This document shows, in pieces, positions 22,722 to 43,852 of a stretch of 64,000 nt of DNA. A program made the translations under genes and the position numbers. The first letter of the stretch is position 1. Each line of letters starts with the position of its first letter. The DNA lies in the NCBI RefSeq assembly GCF_005239225.2, contig NC_133296.1, forward strand, positions 16,477,546-16,541,545. The letters are read 5' to 3'. Source of the DNA: Populus alba (taxonomy: Eukaryota; Streptophyta; Magnoliopsida; Malpighiales; Salicaceae). Below the pieces are notes generated by a model, which ran no database searches, had not been told where the DNA came from, and saw only the letters and a list, made by a program, of their open reading frames with translations.

Positions 22722-25192
22722 ATGGTAAGCGAGGCACATAGCATTAGTATTGACAACTGCCGTCTTCTTCTTCGTCCTCATCGTTGTTATTCCTCAAAAG
22801 GATTCCGGCCCATTTCCACCACCAAGGTAAACTAAGAAAAACTGTCTTCCCTTCTTCTTACTATGATGATAATGAACCTAAATGATCCCTGATTAGATGT
22901 CGACTTCGATGACGACGGAGTACTATCAGTTCGGGCCTCACAAAATAGACCCAAAACAAGTCTTTTACTCCACCAATCTTTCTTATGCTACGGTCAACCT
23001 CCGTCCCGTTCATCTTGGTTTGGACTTCTATATACACCTTAGAGCTTCTGTGTTATTATGACTACTATTTTCACTTAGCTGATAAGTTGTCTATGATCAA
23101 CGAAAATCTTAATAAAGTGATAACTTCAAACAAATACAAGCTATAGTATTTCATAAGGTTCTAACAGCTAAAATCTTGTGGTATAATATTTGTACATTAA
23201 CGAGCCAAAATTGCATTCCTGAGTGAGTTTAGTTGATAACTAAACTAATTGTTTCCTTCCCTTTTCTCTGTGGTTTAATGGTAGTTATGAGTCAACCTCA
23301 AGAAAGCAAATTTTTGGTTAATTGATTGAGGAGTCAGTTACTAATCTTTTGGGATAATGCACTTTCTCCAAACTTCGCAGATAGGAAATTCTTGCAATTT
23401 TTGGTTATCCAATATTTGTAATTTAGGGTGATTGAACCATGAAGTCGGTAACTTTTTTTTTTTTAAAAAATCCTGTTTCTTCTTATGTGTTAATCGATAC
23501 TCGATTCTTTAGGGTGATGTGCTGATTGCATTTCATTGTAGGATTTATTATGTATCACAAATCTGTACTAGTGGCTTGCTTTTTATCAAGACTAAGATTG
23601 CAATCCGATTTTCTTTTGGGATTAATTTATGTTCTTACAATGTATCACCGAGAATCCGTGATAGTGATTTTTCATTTTTCTTGAGTCCAGATAACAATTT
23701 TGATGTGGTTTCATTTAAAATCAAGACAGATACAAATGAAGAATTAATCTTTTCCCTTACAAAATTGAAACTTTATCATTCACATGCAATGAAAACTAAG
23801 AACTGAAAAAGGAAGACTGGGAACTTCTACAAAGTTCACTTGTTCACTTTCCAAAGAAAAATGGAGTTCTTAGTTGATAGATATAACAAAATTCCTCCCT
23901 GGAGGTTAAATTCTTAATTCCACACATTCTCAGTTCTCAACCAAAAGCAACTAGAGTCACTACAAACTGTTAAAGGCAACATGTTCTCTTATGTTCTGCT
24001 TTCCTTTAATTTCCTTACTCACATCGTAGTCGGAGAAAAATCATCTTATATCTTTTTTCGCAAGCTACAGCAAGTTGAACATATAGCATAACCAGAAACT
24101 GTGTTACTAATCATCCAACTGAACAAGGAAGCTATTAAAAATCCAAATCCACCTACTACTAATGGTTGGAAAAAGTCGCACCAGTAAACAAATAGAGATC
24201 CATCAAATGTGCACAATTGCGCATGCTCTATTAGATTTAATTTACTTTTCTGTATTCTTGCTCTACCTACCTATCTTCTCGTTCTTATTTATGTCCCTTT
24301 TGCATATGTCTCCAGCATACCTTTAGTACCATTAGGCCCAGAAGATTAAAAGCACTTGCAATTTGCATATGTCTCCAGCATTTATACAATGACATTGTAA
24401 GAAAACATGGCATAGCTGATAATATCTCACGTGCTGCAGTCATTTCATGCAAGGTAAAATGCTCTTAAGATTGTTGATCGAGTTTCTTGATGTCTGTATA
24501 GTTTGAATCAATATATCATGAATGATAGGCGTAGTTGAGTGTTCTATTTTGTTGCCTTTACATTTTGTACATGTGCTTGTCTGTCCAAGGCGTGAAGTGA
24601 AGCGCCTTATTGATCTCAGTGCTGATGAGACCAGTGATTTATGGCTGACGGCAAAGAAGGTTGGCGGGCAGCTTGAGAGTTTTTACATGGCAACATCTCT
24701 CACATTTACCATCCAAGTAAGATAGTTCCTAGTAAGCTCACACTATCTCTTATTTTATTTATTTACTTGGTTAGAATGAGTGTATTTGCTTGTTATCAGA
24801 GCCACTAGGTAATTAATGCATGCTCTGGATGTTTGAAGGCTAACCAGTTGAAGTTCATTGGTGTTTTAGGATGGGCCGCGGGCGGGACAGAGTGTGCCCC
24901 ATGTTCATGTTCACATCATCCCAAGAAAAGAGGGTGACTTTGAGAAGAACGATGAGATCTATGATGCAGTAAGTTATAGAATACGTATACCCTACACTGT
25001 TTGTGCTTGCTACCTGATCTTTATGCTCCATGCATCAATTGGAGTGTAACAAATGATTGTGTGGGTGTCATTTAGATAGACGAGAGGGAAAAGGAATTAA
25101 AGAGGAAGCTGGATTTAGACGAGGAAAGGAGGGACAGAAGCATGGAGGAGATGGCTCAAGAGGCAGATGGATACAGATTGCTTTTCTCATAG
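22722..25192 (+). CDS. FHIT: FHIT-type bis(5'-adenosyl)-triphosphatase
   Basis: HIT-family hydrolase of diadenosine triphosphate and related nucleotides. Exons: 22722-22826, 22897-23017, 24535-24716 (start uncertain), 24870-24968 and 25076-25192. The core reads [18 protein letters not shown], then [27 protein letters not shown], the catalytic HVHVHII triad, [11 protein letters not shown], and a charged end [15 protein letters not shown]. The optional first exon adds 35 residues containing [12 protein letters not shown], typical of a mitochondrial presequence; translation could instead start at the ATG at 22897. The oddity is the 1.5-kb second intron. No AG lies directly before HVLVCP, and the nearest in-phase AG (24533-24534) would add about 11 unusual residues. 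The family call is firm; this junction is not. Confidence 0.88.
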
Positions 25193-26176
25193 ATGATATT
25201 AAACATACATGCAGCCACAGCAGAGCAAAGAATTGATCATCAGCAGAAGCACTCTCCAGCAATGCACAGTTGACGTCTTCAGCACGCAATTGCAGCAGTT
25301 AGAGTTTGTTAAAGAAGTTGGATGTTAGTTATGACAGTTAGAAGATTCAGTTAACTGTTATATAAATCAGTTATTATTGTTAATTATCTTGGTTCATTCG
25401 TTTCTACACAAACGTGCCTATAAAAGTAATGTAACAGTGAACAATGATAATATGTTGAATAAGAAGAATATCATTCAGTTCATCATTTTTCTTCTTTCTG
25501 CTAATTCTAATAGATGGTGTATCTAAGAGAGATTTGTTGAAAGAAGGAAGTTGGAACATATGTATTTCTTGAAAATACAGTGCATTCAAATACCCAGACA
25601 GTCATGTGTACTTTTATGATGTTGTGGTATGGCTGCTAGACTTGAGATGAAATACAGGGAGTTGCTGAGAAGCATGTCTGTTGCTAGTAACTTAGTAGAC
25701 GATAATATCTTTTGGGTTATGTTTTTTTAAGGTCACAATCAGATGAACAACCAATGGTTGGAGAGAAAATTAGAGTTTTGTTTGTGATACCATGTTAACA
25801 AGTATGTGTGTGTGTTTAATTGATTGCTTTTCGGATGAACCTATGGCTATGGAGAGGGCTGCATCTGCAAGACATACAAATGAATGCAAGGCTGCAAGCA
25901 GTTAATTCATTTTCAATTTTCATTTTTTTTTGTGTTTTTCAGACAAATATGATAAAATAAAAAAGAGAAAAAACACGGGCCTCTCGAGTGTGGGCTGAAG
26001 CCCATGACGTACGGGGACCAAACGGGGCCAACCAAGATGGCAACTTGGCAAGAGAAGAAAGAGCGGGAAAGGGAGAGATAGATAGAGAGAGAGAGAGAGA
26101 CCAAGAGCAGGGCATTAGCAGATGAGTGTGATTCCTCGTACTAGAAACCACACAGCATAGCACATCACGGCAAGCA
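25193..26176. other. FHIT 3' region and RecQ promoter
   Basis: No gene. Contains a GA run (about 26082-26100) and the probable 5' UTR of the helicase. Small minus-strand frames here (25068-25289, 25913-26193) have no protein features. Confidence 0.45.
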
Positions 26177-34935
<8,759 letters not shown>

Positions 34936-35647
34936 TGATGAGATAAATCAAGATTGCAGGCACTAATTTGGATGTATTTTCATTTTGTTTAGACTTTTAC
35001 CATGTAGCTTTTTTATGAGCTTTAAGTTGTCATGAAACATGAATCAGTTAAGAACATCATCAGCAGCTGGGGTGTTGTCTTCAGGCGCAGAGTTCATTTT
35101 CCAACTGAGAATTGTTCATTGATTATTGAATCCCACTGAGAGTTGCATTCAATTATCACAACAGAATCCCTTTTCAAGATTGGGAGGGGGGGGGGGGGGG
35201 GCAAAAAACTGCAACTTAATCCAATCATTTGCAAGCAAACAAGCTGCAATCTAAATACTTGCTCGATGGGCAATTTCAAGAAATCATTATAAAAAATCTA
35301 CTCTTTTACCAAGACTAATTACGTAATCGTGGAGAGAGGCAGTTATTTCAAAGAAATTTAGTATCTGATGGTCAGCATCCGAATAGCATGGGCATCGATG
35401 CTTTCAGCATTACGAAATGCTGTTCAACAAAAAAAAAAATACAGGATCCAGCACTGCTAATAGAACGAAATTTTTACCAAAAAATGAGAGCTACGACAAA
35501 TCAGCAAATAGCATTTTCTCAAAAGAAGAATGATGTTAATCCTTTAGCAAGGCGGGAGGGACCAAGATGGTTAGTGGGATAAATTCTCACGAAAGGTTTC
35601 GAAAATCCTACTTGGATTCCCATCTTTCAAACCAAAGCAAGAGGTGA
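34936..35647. other. Convergent 3' regions of helicase and MCU
   Basis: 3' UTRs of the two convergent genes. Holds a 16-base G run (35186-35201). No gene is seen. Confidence 0.5.
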
Positions 35648-37993
35648 CTACTTGTGCATGGCATCGTCCAGTTCCAGTTTCATCCCTACACGTTTTTTAA
35701 TAGAGGCTGTGGCATCCAGAGGTGATTTCTGTTTAAGTTGTAACTCCTTGAATCTCTCAACATCAAAATTAAGCTTCTTGAACAACTTCCTTTGCCTTGA
35801 GAGAAACAGCCTCTTCATTAGGTCTTGGTAACTTGGATCTCTTGCAGTGATCAGGAAGTAGGCATAACCTATGACTATGCTAGAGGTTGTGGCGAAAAAT
35901 GCAATAGGTTCCATCACATCCCATGAAAATTCCCAAAATGTTAGCCGGAAAAACAGCCCAACCAGCAATAAAGCTAAACACAATCCACTATAGAGGATCC
36001 GGCGAACCTCCTTATGTGCCTGTACATCAATTTCTTCTTTCTTCTCCTGAAGCATCTTTAGCTCATCTCTTGCAGGGTCGTCTTCAGGAGTTAAAGCGAG
36101 CGGCACTGCTCTTCTTATCAGATCTACCACCTGCAACATAAGAAGACTATCAAGGCAAAACCAATTTGTAGTCAGGACGACTAATATCCAAGGCATAGGG
36201 CAAAAAAAAAAAAAAAAACTTTAAATCCCTTGCCTTGTACAAAGGAAATTCATGTACTTTCTACATCTGTACCAACATTATTGTATATATAAACAAGTGA
36301 AATCCCAAAACCAAGGATCATCCTGCTTCTGCCTGATACAAGTTGGAGCCCAATAACCACAAGCCATACTGTCTTTAGATGTCAAGTATAGTGTTCCTCT
36401 GAAAGCTCAAAGCATAGATAGCCCAACCAAAACGAGAACTAGAAAACGAGTTCTGCACACAGGGCTCTGATAACGTACCAAGACACAAGCAAAAGCAACT
36501 TCTGACAAATATCAGCAGGCAAGCTCACTGCCAAATGCACAAATGGATAGTGGCTAAATAAAATCTAAACGTTTATCATTCATTTGACTTCCTTTGCTGC
36601 ACCTTATACACAGAAAAACTGTAAAGGGTGAAGGGTGTTTTCACAGCAGATTTCTAACTGCCCCGATTGTCATTCCAATAAGCAAAGAAAGAAGTAAATA
36701 TGCTTCTCAGTATACCCCAACCGCTGCAAATACTATAGTAGTAGTAATAGAGAAATGGAAATTTTGAAAGAGATGCTGAATAAAAGTAGAGAATTTAAGA
36801 AGTGTAAGCTCAAACAGCGGAGAAAAAAAACTATATTGTAAATGGAAAGGGAAGATTTGATGAATGTGTACCCAGCCCCAACAAGCTAGCTAAAATAGGA
36901 ATGGCGGGAACATTTATGAGTTGAGGAAGATTCTAATAGCAGCAGCTCATTGTGAAATAATCATAAATGGAAGGAGAAATAGATTGAATGTAAACACAGT
37001 CAATACTGAAATTTTAAGGGCATATTCTTTTAAATATCACTAAAAGATTACTCTGGTCTTTGCTTGGTGGGAGGGAGGGACTGACTAAATACAGAACGCA
37101 GATAGAGAGAAGCAAGCAATATGACAAGCTGGAAGTTGAAAACCCTGTCAGTAACAGGGAAGAAGGGATGTGAAATTAATGATGGGAATTGCAAAATCAG
37201 AAGAATAAAAACAGTGAAAAGAAAAGGAGAGAGAGAAAGAGAGGGGAAGGAGGAGGAGGAGGAGAGGAGATGCGGTGTATGTCTCAGTCTGCCCCCACCA
37301 TCCACCCGATGGTGAAGTAGCAAAGCAATTGATTGGATTATGGAAACATACATATGATAATAAGTTAAAAACAAGATTGACAATTAAGAACATGCATCGT
37401 AAGTAGAAGGGAAGAAAGGTGCAAATAAAGCAAAGCAAGAAAGATGGAAAAGGAGGGCAGGGGTAGCTACCTACCTTATCAGGATGAAGATAGACTTGGT
37501 CGCGGAAGAGAAGGACGACCCCAGCATCATCAAGGACATGGGCAAAAGTAACGGCCTCATCGTGAGATCTGGCAATACCGATGCTCTGGCAGGCTTCGAG
37601 GAGGTCTGAGAAAGGGATAATTTCCCTGGATTCCATGCCAAGCTTCATTTTGAGAGCCTCCACATTCACCAGTCTCATCAGCCTCTTCGCCTCCGAACTT
37701 GTTATCAATATATTTTTATCATTCTTATTATTATTGAAGGAGGGAGAAGAAGATTCAGCATCAGCATCAATAGCGGAAGAAAAACAAAAGGATGTGATTT
37801 TGCAGAATGGAGTTGAAGCATCAGCAGCAGCTCCTCCTCCTCTACCAGAATAATAATAATAAGAATAGGCAGAGGAAGCAATAGTCCTGGTGGTGGTGCA
37901 TCGCGGTGGTGTTGAGAGGGATTGAGTGTTGGCGGCTAACAGAGTGCGCTTCAAAACCCCAGACGCAGAGGAGGACCATAATCTGCTCCACAT
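35648..37993 (-). CDS. MCU: Mitochondrial calcium uniporter, pore-forming subunit (plant MCU)
   Basis: Inner-membrane calcium channel subunit. Two exons, 37993-37475 and 36130-35648, separated by a 1.3-kb intron, give 333 residues, normal for plant MCUs. Residues 1-~75 are a mitochondrial presequence rich in Arg, Ser and Thr with a Tyr run. The matrix domain follows ([55 protein letters not shown]). Exon 2 has a coiled-coil stretch ([20 protein letters not shown]), the first membrane helix, the selectivity filter WDVMEP with Asp and Glu two residues apart, the second helix ([17 protein letters not shown]) and a basic C-terminal helix. Which plant MCU paralogue it is cannot be told. It is convergent with the RecQ gene. 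Confidence 0.94.
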
Positions 37994-39192
37994 TGTTTCC
38001 TTTTTCCTTCAGCTTTACCTTTAGCCTTTTTATATAATCCAGTGTAGCAACATGGAAAAAGTTGGTTGATGGGAAAGAAGAAAGGAATTAAGGCCGAAAG
38101 GGGAAAAGGGGAAAGGGGGAAGGAAGGAAGGAAGGAAGGAAGGAGAAGGCAATTGGAGAAGTCTAAGTGATTATAGTATGGAGGGACGAGACGGCGATCG
38201 GAGGCAGGGGAAAATTCAATGCAAGCGAGGCGAGAAAAAAAGAAACGATAAGATAAAATCCGACAAACATAGGTGCGGTGTGGCATGCCAGTGACGAGGC
38301 GCAGGACAAAAATTGCATTTGCATAGGATTATGCTCCGGTTTTAATTAGCTTACACGTTCATAACTCGTCAAAAAGGGGTAGTAGCTTAAATTGACCACT
38401 TCCAAGGCCAAAACTACCCATACGGACACGGTGGCGAGGCCTTCCAAGTTTGACCTCCCCCACTATTATTCCTATCCTCAATCCATCCTTTTGGATCCAT
38501 CATCTTCCATTTTTGAGCATCCACTGTTAGACCAGACTCTTTCTCTTCCTGCTTCCAATCGTGAATCCTATCATTATTACAAATACAATAATACTATCTA
38601 TTTGATTATAATGTGATTGGAAAACAGCAACATGGAGGACTGACTTCTCAGCCCAGATCAGTAGCACGATATGGAGTAATTTCATGAAGGATTGTTATGC
38701 ATACAACAATTGATTGTTTACACAGACCTCAAACCTTCCACAAGTCTGGGCATAGAGAGCTACCCAGAATTAGCACGTATACATGTTCACCATCTTAGCA
38801 CAAGCTAAAGGGCTGGGGTCGGGTCACTGACTATGTCTAGCTTTAGACAGGGTTTTCACCAAACCTTTCACTATCTTCCAAGACCAAAACACATTCATCA
38901 TCGCCAAAGTACATGGTATCACAAGGATGCTATAGAAACCCGATGGAAATATTTGGCTGAGCTGAAACAAAGAATTATGCAAGATGACGGAAAGAGAGAC
39001 AAGCACAAATTAAAGTAAATGTAACCTAAAAATCCATACAACAGTAACTGAGATAATTGCATGATCCTGAATTTCCACAGTTTCCTTGACGGCAAATCAC
39101 AGCATTACTTACAGCCGCCGAAAAACTTACAGAGTGAAAGCAAATATGATGTGTATTCTGATGCCATGCCATTTCCAAACCTTGAGTGAAAC
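37994..39192. other. MCU upstream region and spacer
   Basis: MCU promoter and 5' UTR, with a GGAA-type purine microsatellite at about 38118-38145. No gene is recognisable from 38300 to the retroelement. Confidence 0.45.
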
Positions 39193-39400
39193 TGAGAGAA
39201 TGATGAAATCAATTTTATCTTTCATTTACGTTTTGCAGCAGTTAAATACACACATTTGTTTTGAAATCCTAAACTATAGAGCAGTTCAAAACTGCTTCCT
39301 AGCTTTAAGGGCTGTTGCAATCTGTACAACTTATTTAAATAATTCAAAACAGAGAAATTACGGGCTGTTACAATCTGTTCCAATCTATTGAGTTGTGATA
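39193..39400 (-). repeat. 3' LTR of the copia element
   Basis: 208 bp, closely similar to 43632-43852. On the plus strand it starts TGAGAGAATG and ends GAGTTGTGATA, so the termini are TG...TA instead of the usual TG...CA. Confidence 0.88.
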
Positions 39401-39412
39401 TGCCCCCTCAAG
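39401..39412 (-). other. Polypurine tract of the copia element
   Basis: CTTGAGGGGGCA on the minus strand, directly next to the 3' LTR. This is where plus-strand DNA synthesis is primed in LTR elements. Confidence 0.7.
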
Positions 39413-42400
39413 ATTGAGCTTGAGATAGAAGTCCAATCTTGGATGTGATATCTAGAAAACGGATACGATGAAGAGGCTTGATGAGTGCATCAGCAAGTTG
39501 ATCTGTTGGGGATACATGTGCATCACGAAGGACACCGTTTTGTACTTGGTCCCTGATGAAGTGATAATCGATGGCAACATGTTTCATTTTGGAGTGAAAC
39601 ACGGGATTGAAGCAGAGTTAGGTAGCTCCAACATTGTCACGGTATAAGACTGGACAACACGGAAGTTGAACATCTAGATCAGTCAGAAGATAGCAAAGCC
39701 AATTGAGCTCAGCTGCTGCATTCGCTACTGCCCTGTATTCCGCTTCAGTTGAAGATTTTGCAATAGTTTTCTGCTTCTTAGAAATCCATGAAATGGGATT
39801 GCGACCAAGATATATGGCATAAGCACTAGTAGATGAGAAATCATCTTTGTCACCTGCCCAATCTGCGTCTGAATAGGCATGTAGATTTAATAGGGACTGC
39901 GATGTATTTGGAGGCCATCATTAATAGTTCCACATAGATAGCGTAAGAGGCGTTTAACAAAGCTCCAATGATCAGTTGTAGGAGTGTGCATGTACTAAGA
40001 GAGCTTGTTAACCGCAAATGCAAGATCTGGCCTTGTAATCAAGAGATATTGAAGGCTGCCAACAATTGTTCTGTACTCAGAGGGATCAGGCAAGGCAATG
40101 CCTGATTTTAACAAAGGTGGACTAGTTGGAATAGGAGTGAACACAGGTTTGGCATCTGCCATATGAGTTTGAGCTAGAATATCCAAAATGTAACGCCTTT
40201 GAGATAATAAAATTCTGTACTGATTTTGAACGACCTCCACGCCTAAAAAATAAGATAGATGTCCAAGATCCTTAATGGAAAATCGATGAGCAAGAACAAC
40301 CACAAAGGAGTCGATTATAGTAGTGTTGTCACCAATAATTATTAAGTCATCCATATAGACAAGGATATACATTTTCTGTCCAGCAATATTGAGAACAAAT
40401 AATGATGTATCCATATGAGAATTTCTGAAACCTGACTGAAGAAGAAAAGTGTGAAGTTCATGATACCATGCTCTAGGTGCTTGTTTAAGGCTATAGATTG
40501 CCTTTTGAAGTTTACAGACATAGGATGGACGATCTTGATCAACAAAACCTTGTGGTTGTTACATGTGGGCAGTCTCGAAGAGATGGCCTTGTAGAAAGGT
40601 GTTGTTGACATCAAGTTGGCGTAAAGTCCAACCCTGAGATACAACAAGGCTGAGGACCACACACATTATTGTTGGTTTTACAACAAGGCTGAAGGTGTCA
40701 AGATAGTCAACACCCGGTCTCTAGTGAAATCCCTTTGGAACCAAACGTGCTTTGAACCTGTCAATAGAACCATCAGTGTTACATTTAATCTGAAATATCC
40801 ATTTATATCCAAGTATATTCTGTGTAGAATAAGGTGGAACAAGCTCACACATTCCACTTCTCACCAAGGCATCACATTCATCAGACATGGCTTGACGCCA
40901 CCTAGGATCTAAAAGAGCTTTAGTCACAGTGGTTAGTTCAAAATCATTAGATGTGGAGAGTCGGGTATAAAGATTCAGCTTAGTTATAGGTTTATGAATG
41001 TTATTCTTAGCTTGGGTGATCATGGAATGAATAGGAAGGGTAGGAGTTTCGGGTGGGGGATGGAGTGGTGAGGCTGTATCGGCTGAGGATGTTATAGAAG
41101 GGGAGGTTGTGTGGGTGGCGATGGTGGATGGAAGTTGTATTGGATTGTATATTGGAGTTACACTTTGAGGTTGCTGAGGATTGAAGACTTTAGATGGCAT
41201 AGTGAGTGGCAGTTGTAAAGTGGGTGAAATAACTGTAATTGGTGCAGGAATCCAAATGGTGATGGGATTGGAAAGTGGAGTAGAGGTTGAACCCGATAGT
41301 GAAGAGAAGGGAAACTGAGACTCAACAAATTTGACATGTCTTAAGACATATATTTTGGAGGTGGAAGGATCAAGGTAGTAGTAAACACTTTGAGTGGGAG
41401 AATACCCAAGGAAAACACATGGTTTGGACCATGATTTAAGTTTGTGTGAAGAGTAAGGGCGGAGCCAAGGGTAGTATAAACAACTGAAGACCCATAACTT
41501 GGAGTAGTTTGGGGCTGTTAGAAATATTTTTTGGTAGGGTGAGGACATGTTTAAAGTGGGAGTGGGCCTTCTATTGATGAGATAGATGGCTGTGGTAAAG
41601 CCATAAGTCTAGTAGGAATGAGGAAAGAAGCATGTGTGAGTAGGGCTAGACTAGTTTCAACTATGCGAAGGTGCCATCTTTCAGAGTAACCATTGTGTTC
41701 GGGTGTGTGAGGGGAAGTTGTGAGATGCAAGATACCATTGGTGGAAAGAAAATTAGCTAGAGAGATATACTCGCTACCATTGTCAGAGCAGAGGGTTTTA
41801 ATGGTGGGATTAAAATGTTTTTTGACAATGGCTTTGAATCTTATGAAAACTTCTTTGACATCAGATTTGTTTTTGAGTGGGTAAAACCATATATATTTAG
41901 TGAAATGATCAATAAATATAACATAATATTTAAAGCCATTATGGGAGAAAATTGGTGAGGTTCACACATCAGAGAATATAATTTCAAGCGGGTTAGTGGA
42001 GACAATTGTAGAGTTGGAGAAGGGCAGCTTGTGGCTTTTATTGCAAAGACAAGCATTACATTGATAATTGGAAGATAAGCCTAAATGATTGCTAGAAACA
42101 ATATGTTTGAGAATTGAAAAAGCTGGATGGCCTAGACAATGATGCCAGTCGAAGGACGTGGGCTTTATTGTGGAGAAGACAAGTAAATGAGAGGAAAAAG
42201 GCCACTCATAAACACCATCTTTAGCTTGTCCCTGTACTAGTGTTGTCCTGGTATGAAGTTCCTTAACAAGAAAAGTGGATGGTAAGAATTCTATGGAAAC
42301 ACTGTTAGAAGTGCAGAATTGTGAAATAGAGATTAGGTTCTTTTCCATAGACGGAACACAGAGAACATCGCTTAATGTAAATGCTTGGAAATGAGTTTTG

Positions 42401-43564
42401 AGAGAGGTAGAACCAGTGTGAGTGATGAGAAGAGTGGATCCATCTTTGATTATGATGTCATCAGTACCACTATATAGAGCATGCAAGGAGAGATTGTTTA
42501 GATCTGAGGTGACATGGTGTGATGCACCACTGTCCAAAAGCCAGGATGACGTGGTGAAGAGATGGGTGGTAAGGTGAGCTTGTGGTTGCCATGGTGTTCC
42601 TTGTCGGGGAGAACTGTATATGGGTAAGGATGAACTGGTATAAGGTGAAATGAAGGACATCGGTTAGTAGTATGACCCTGAATCCTGCAAATTTGATAGT
42701 GACTAAGGTATGGTTTGAGAGGAGGACGAGAGGCCTGTGATGAAATGGGTCTTGTAATGGGTACATTAGGTGAGCAGTTAAAAGAGTTGTGGGATGGGCG
42801 TCAATAATTTGTGGTATTGCCACGGGGTAGAGAAGGACACCAATTTTTTGTGTTGATTTGATGTATGAGATTAGTAGTAGCTGGAAAATGGTGTGGCTCA
42901 GATGGGAGATTTTGAAGGGAGGCCTCAAAATTGAGAAGTTTTTCATGAAGTTCTTCAAATGTGAAAGAGGTATCTCTGGCTTGGACATCACAAACTAATT
43001 CTTTGTAATTATTGTCAAGACTATCAAGTATTTTGTCCTTGATTTTTCTTCATCAAGGGAGGCACCAAAAAGAGCAAGATCACCTGCTCATGTTTTAATA
43101 GTTTGCATAAACTCAGTGATGTTAAGGGAGCTTTTGATGGCGTTTTTTAGTTGGTTTTTAATTTATTTGATGTGGCCACAAGAGGGTTTAACATAGGTGT
43201 TTAATAGATTTGTCCAGGCTTGTCTAGAGGTGGTGGCTTCAGTTATGAAAGATATAATAATGGGTGAAATGGAGCCAATAACAGCATTGAGAATCAGTTG
43301 ATCCTGTTGGATCCATAAAGTGTAATTGGGATTGAAAAAGGTGGTACTGACTTGAGTCAAGGTAGCTGGCGGGCATGGTTTGGAGCCATCAATATAGCTA
43401 ATAAGATCATAGCCAATGAATAAGGTTTGGAACTGAAGTTTCTAAGAGAGGTAATTGGTAGAGGTGAGTTTAAGAGGGGCTTGAGTAGTAACATTGATTC
43501 TGACGAGAGTTTAGTGTGATTCATTGGTGTTGAAAATGGTTGCAAGATTAAACTCTGATGCCAT
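39408..43564 (-). pseudogene. copia gag-pol remnant
   Basis: Starts at an ATG (43564). The gag part (43564-43163) shows the UBN2-type LWIQQDQLILNAV but has stops at 43511-43513 and 43442-43444. The protease segment (42660-41962) has the active-site DSGASHHVT, followed by a GAG-pre-integrase block with HRLGHP-like HHCLGHP and a C-x2-C pair. An integrase part follows to about 41560. The RT starts near 40850 (GYKWIFQIK) and has the catalytic YMDDLI near 40355, followed by LGHLSYFLGVEV. RNase H ends near 39410 with DQLADALIKPLH. At least four frame breaks are visible, so no intact polyprotein exists. Confidence 0.88.
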
Positions 43565-43617
43565 GAGTGTTTAATGAACAGAAGGGAAAAAATAAAATAA
43601 AAAAATGGATCGGTTTA

Positions 43618-43631
43618 GGGCTTTGATACCA
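43618..43631 (-). other. Primer-binding site of the copia element
   Basis: TGGTATCAAAGCCC on the minus strand, abutting the 5' LTR. It resembles the complement of the initiator tRNA-Met 3' end, as usual for plant copia elements. Confidence 0.75.
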
Positions 43632-43852
43632 TGAGAGAATGAAGAAATCAATTCTATCTTTCATTTACATTTTACAGTAGTTAAATCACATACATGATAA
43701 CAAACATTTGTTTTGAAATCCTAAACTATAGAGCAGTTCAAAACTGCTTTCTAGCTTTAAGGGTTGTTGCAATCTGTACAACTTATTTGAATAATTCAAA
43801 ATAGAGAAACTATAGGTTATTACAATCTGTTGCAATCCATTGAGTTGTGATA
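43632..43852 (-). repeat. 5' LTR of the copia element
   Basis: 221 bp; pairs with 39193-39400. The longer length comes mainly from a ~13-base stretch near 43695 that the other LTR lacks. Confidence 0.88.

Larger units (their letters stand above)
39193..43852 (-). mobile_element. Ty1/copia LTR retrotransposon, full-length structure, decayed
   Basis: A 4.66-kb element with two LTRs (39193-39400 and 43632-43852). The primer-binding site TGGTATCAAAGCCC lies directly inside the upstream LTR, and a purine tract CTTGAGGGGGCA directly before the downstream LTR. Target duplications are gaaac (39188-39192) and gaaat (43853-43857). Domains read on the minus strand in the order gag, protease, integrase, reverse transcriptase, RNase H, which defines Ty1/copia. 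The frame is broken by several stops and shifts, and the LTRs differ by substitutions and a ~13-bp indel, so the insertion is not recent. Confidence 0.92.

Noticed and set aside
23519..23806. 95-residue frame inside FHIT intron 2
   Set aside because: Hydrophobic, Lys/Asn-rich composition of translated AT-rich intron. No family, and no support for a nested gene.
35186..35201. G-runs here and at 59722 and 63187 as G-quadruplexes
   Set aside because: Single homopolymer tracts in 3' or intronic DNA with no spaced G-triplet pattern. They are also common sequencing-error sites.
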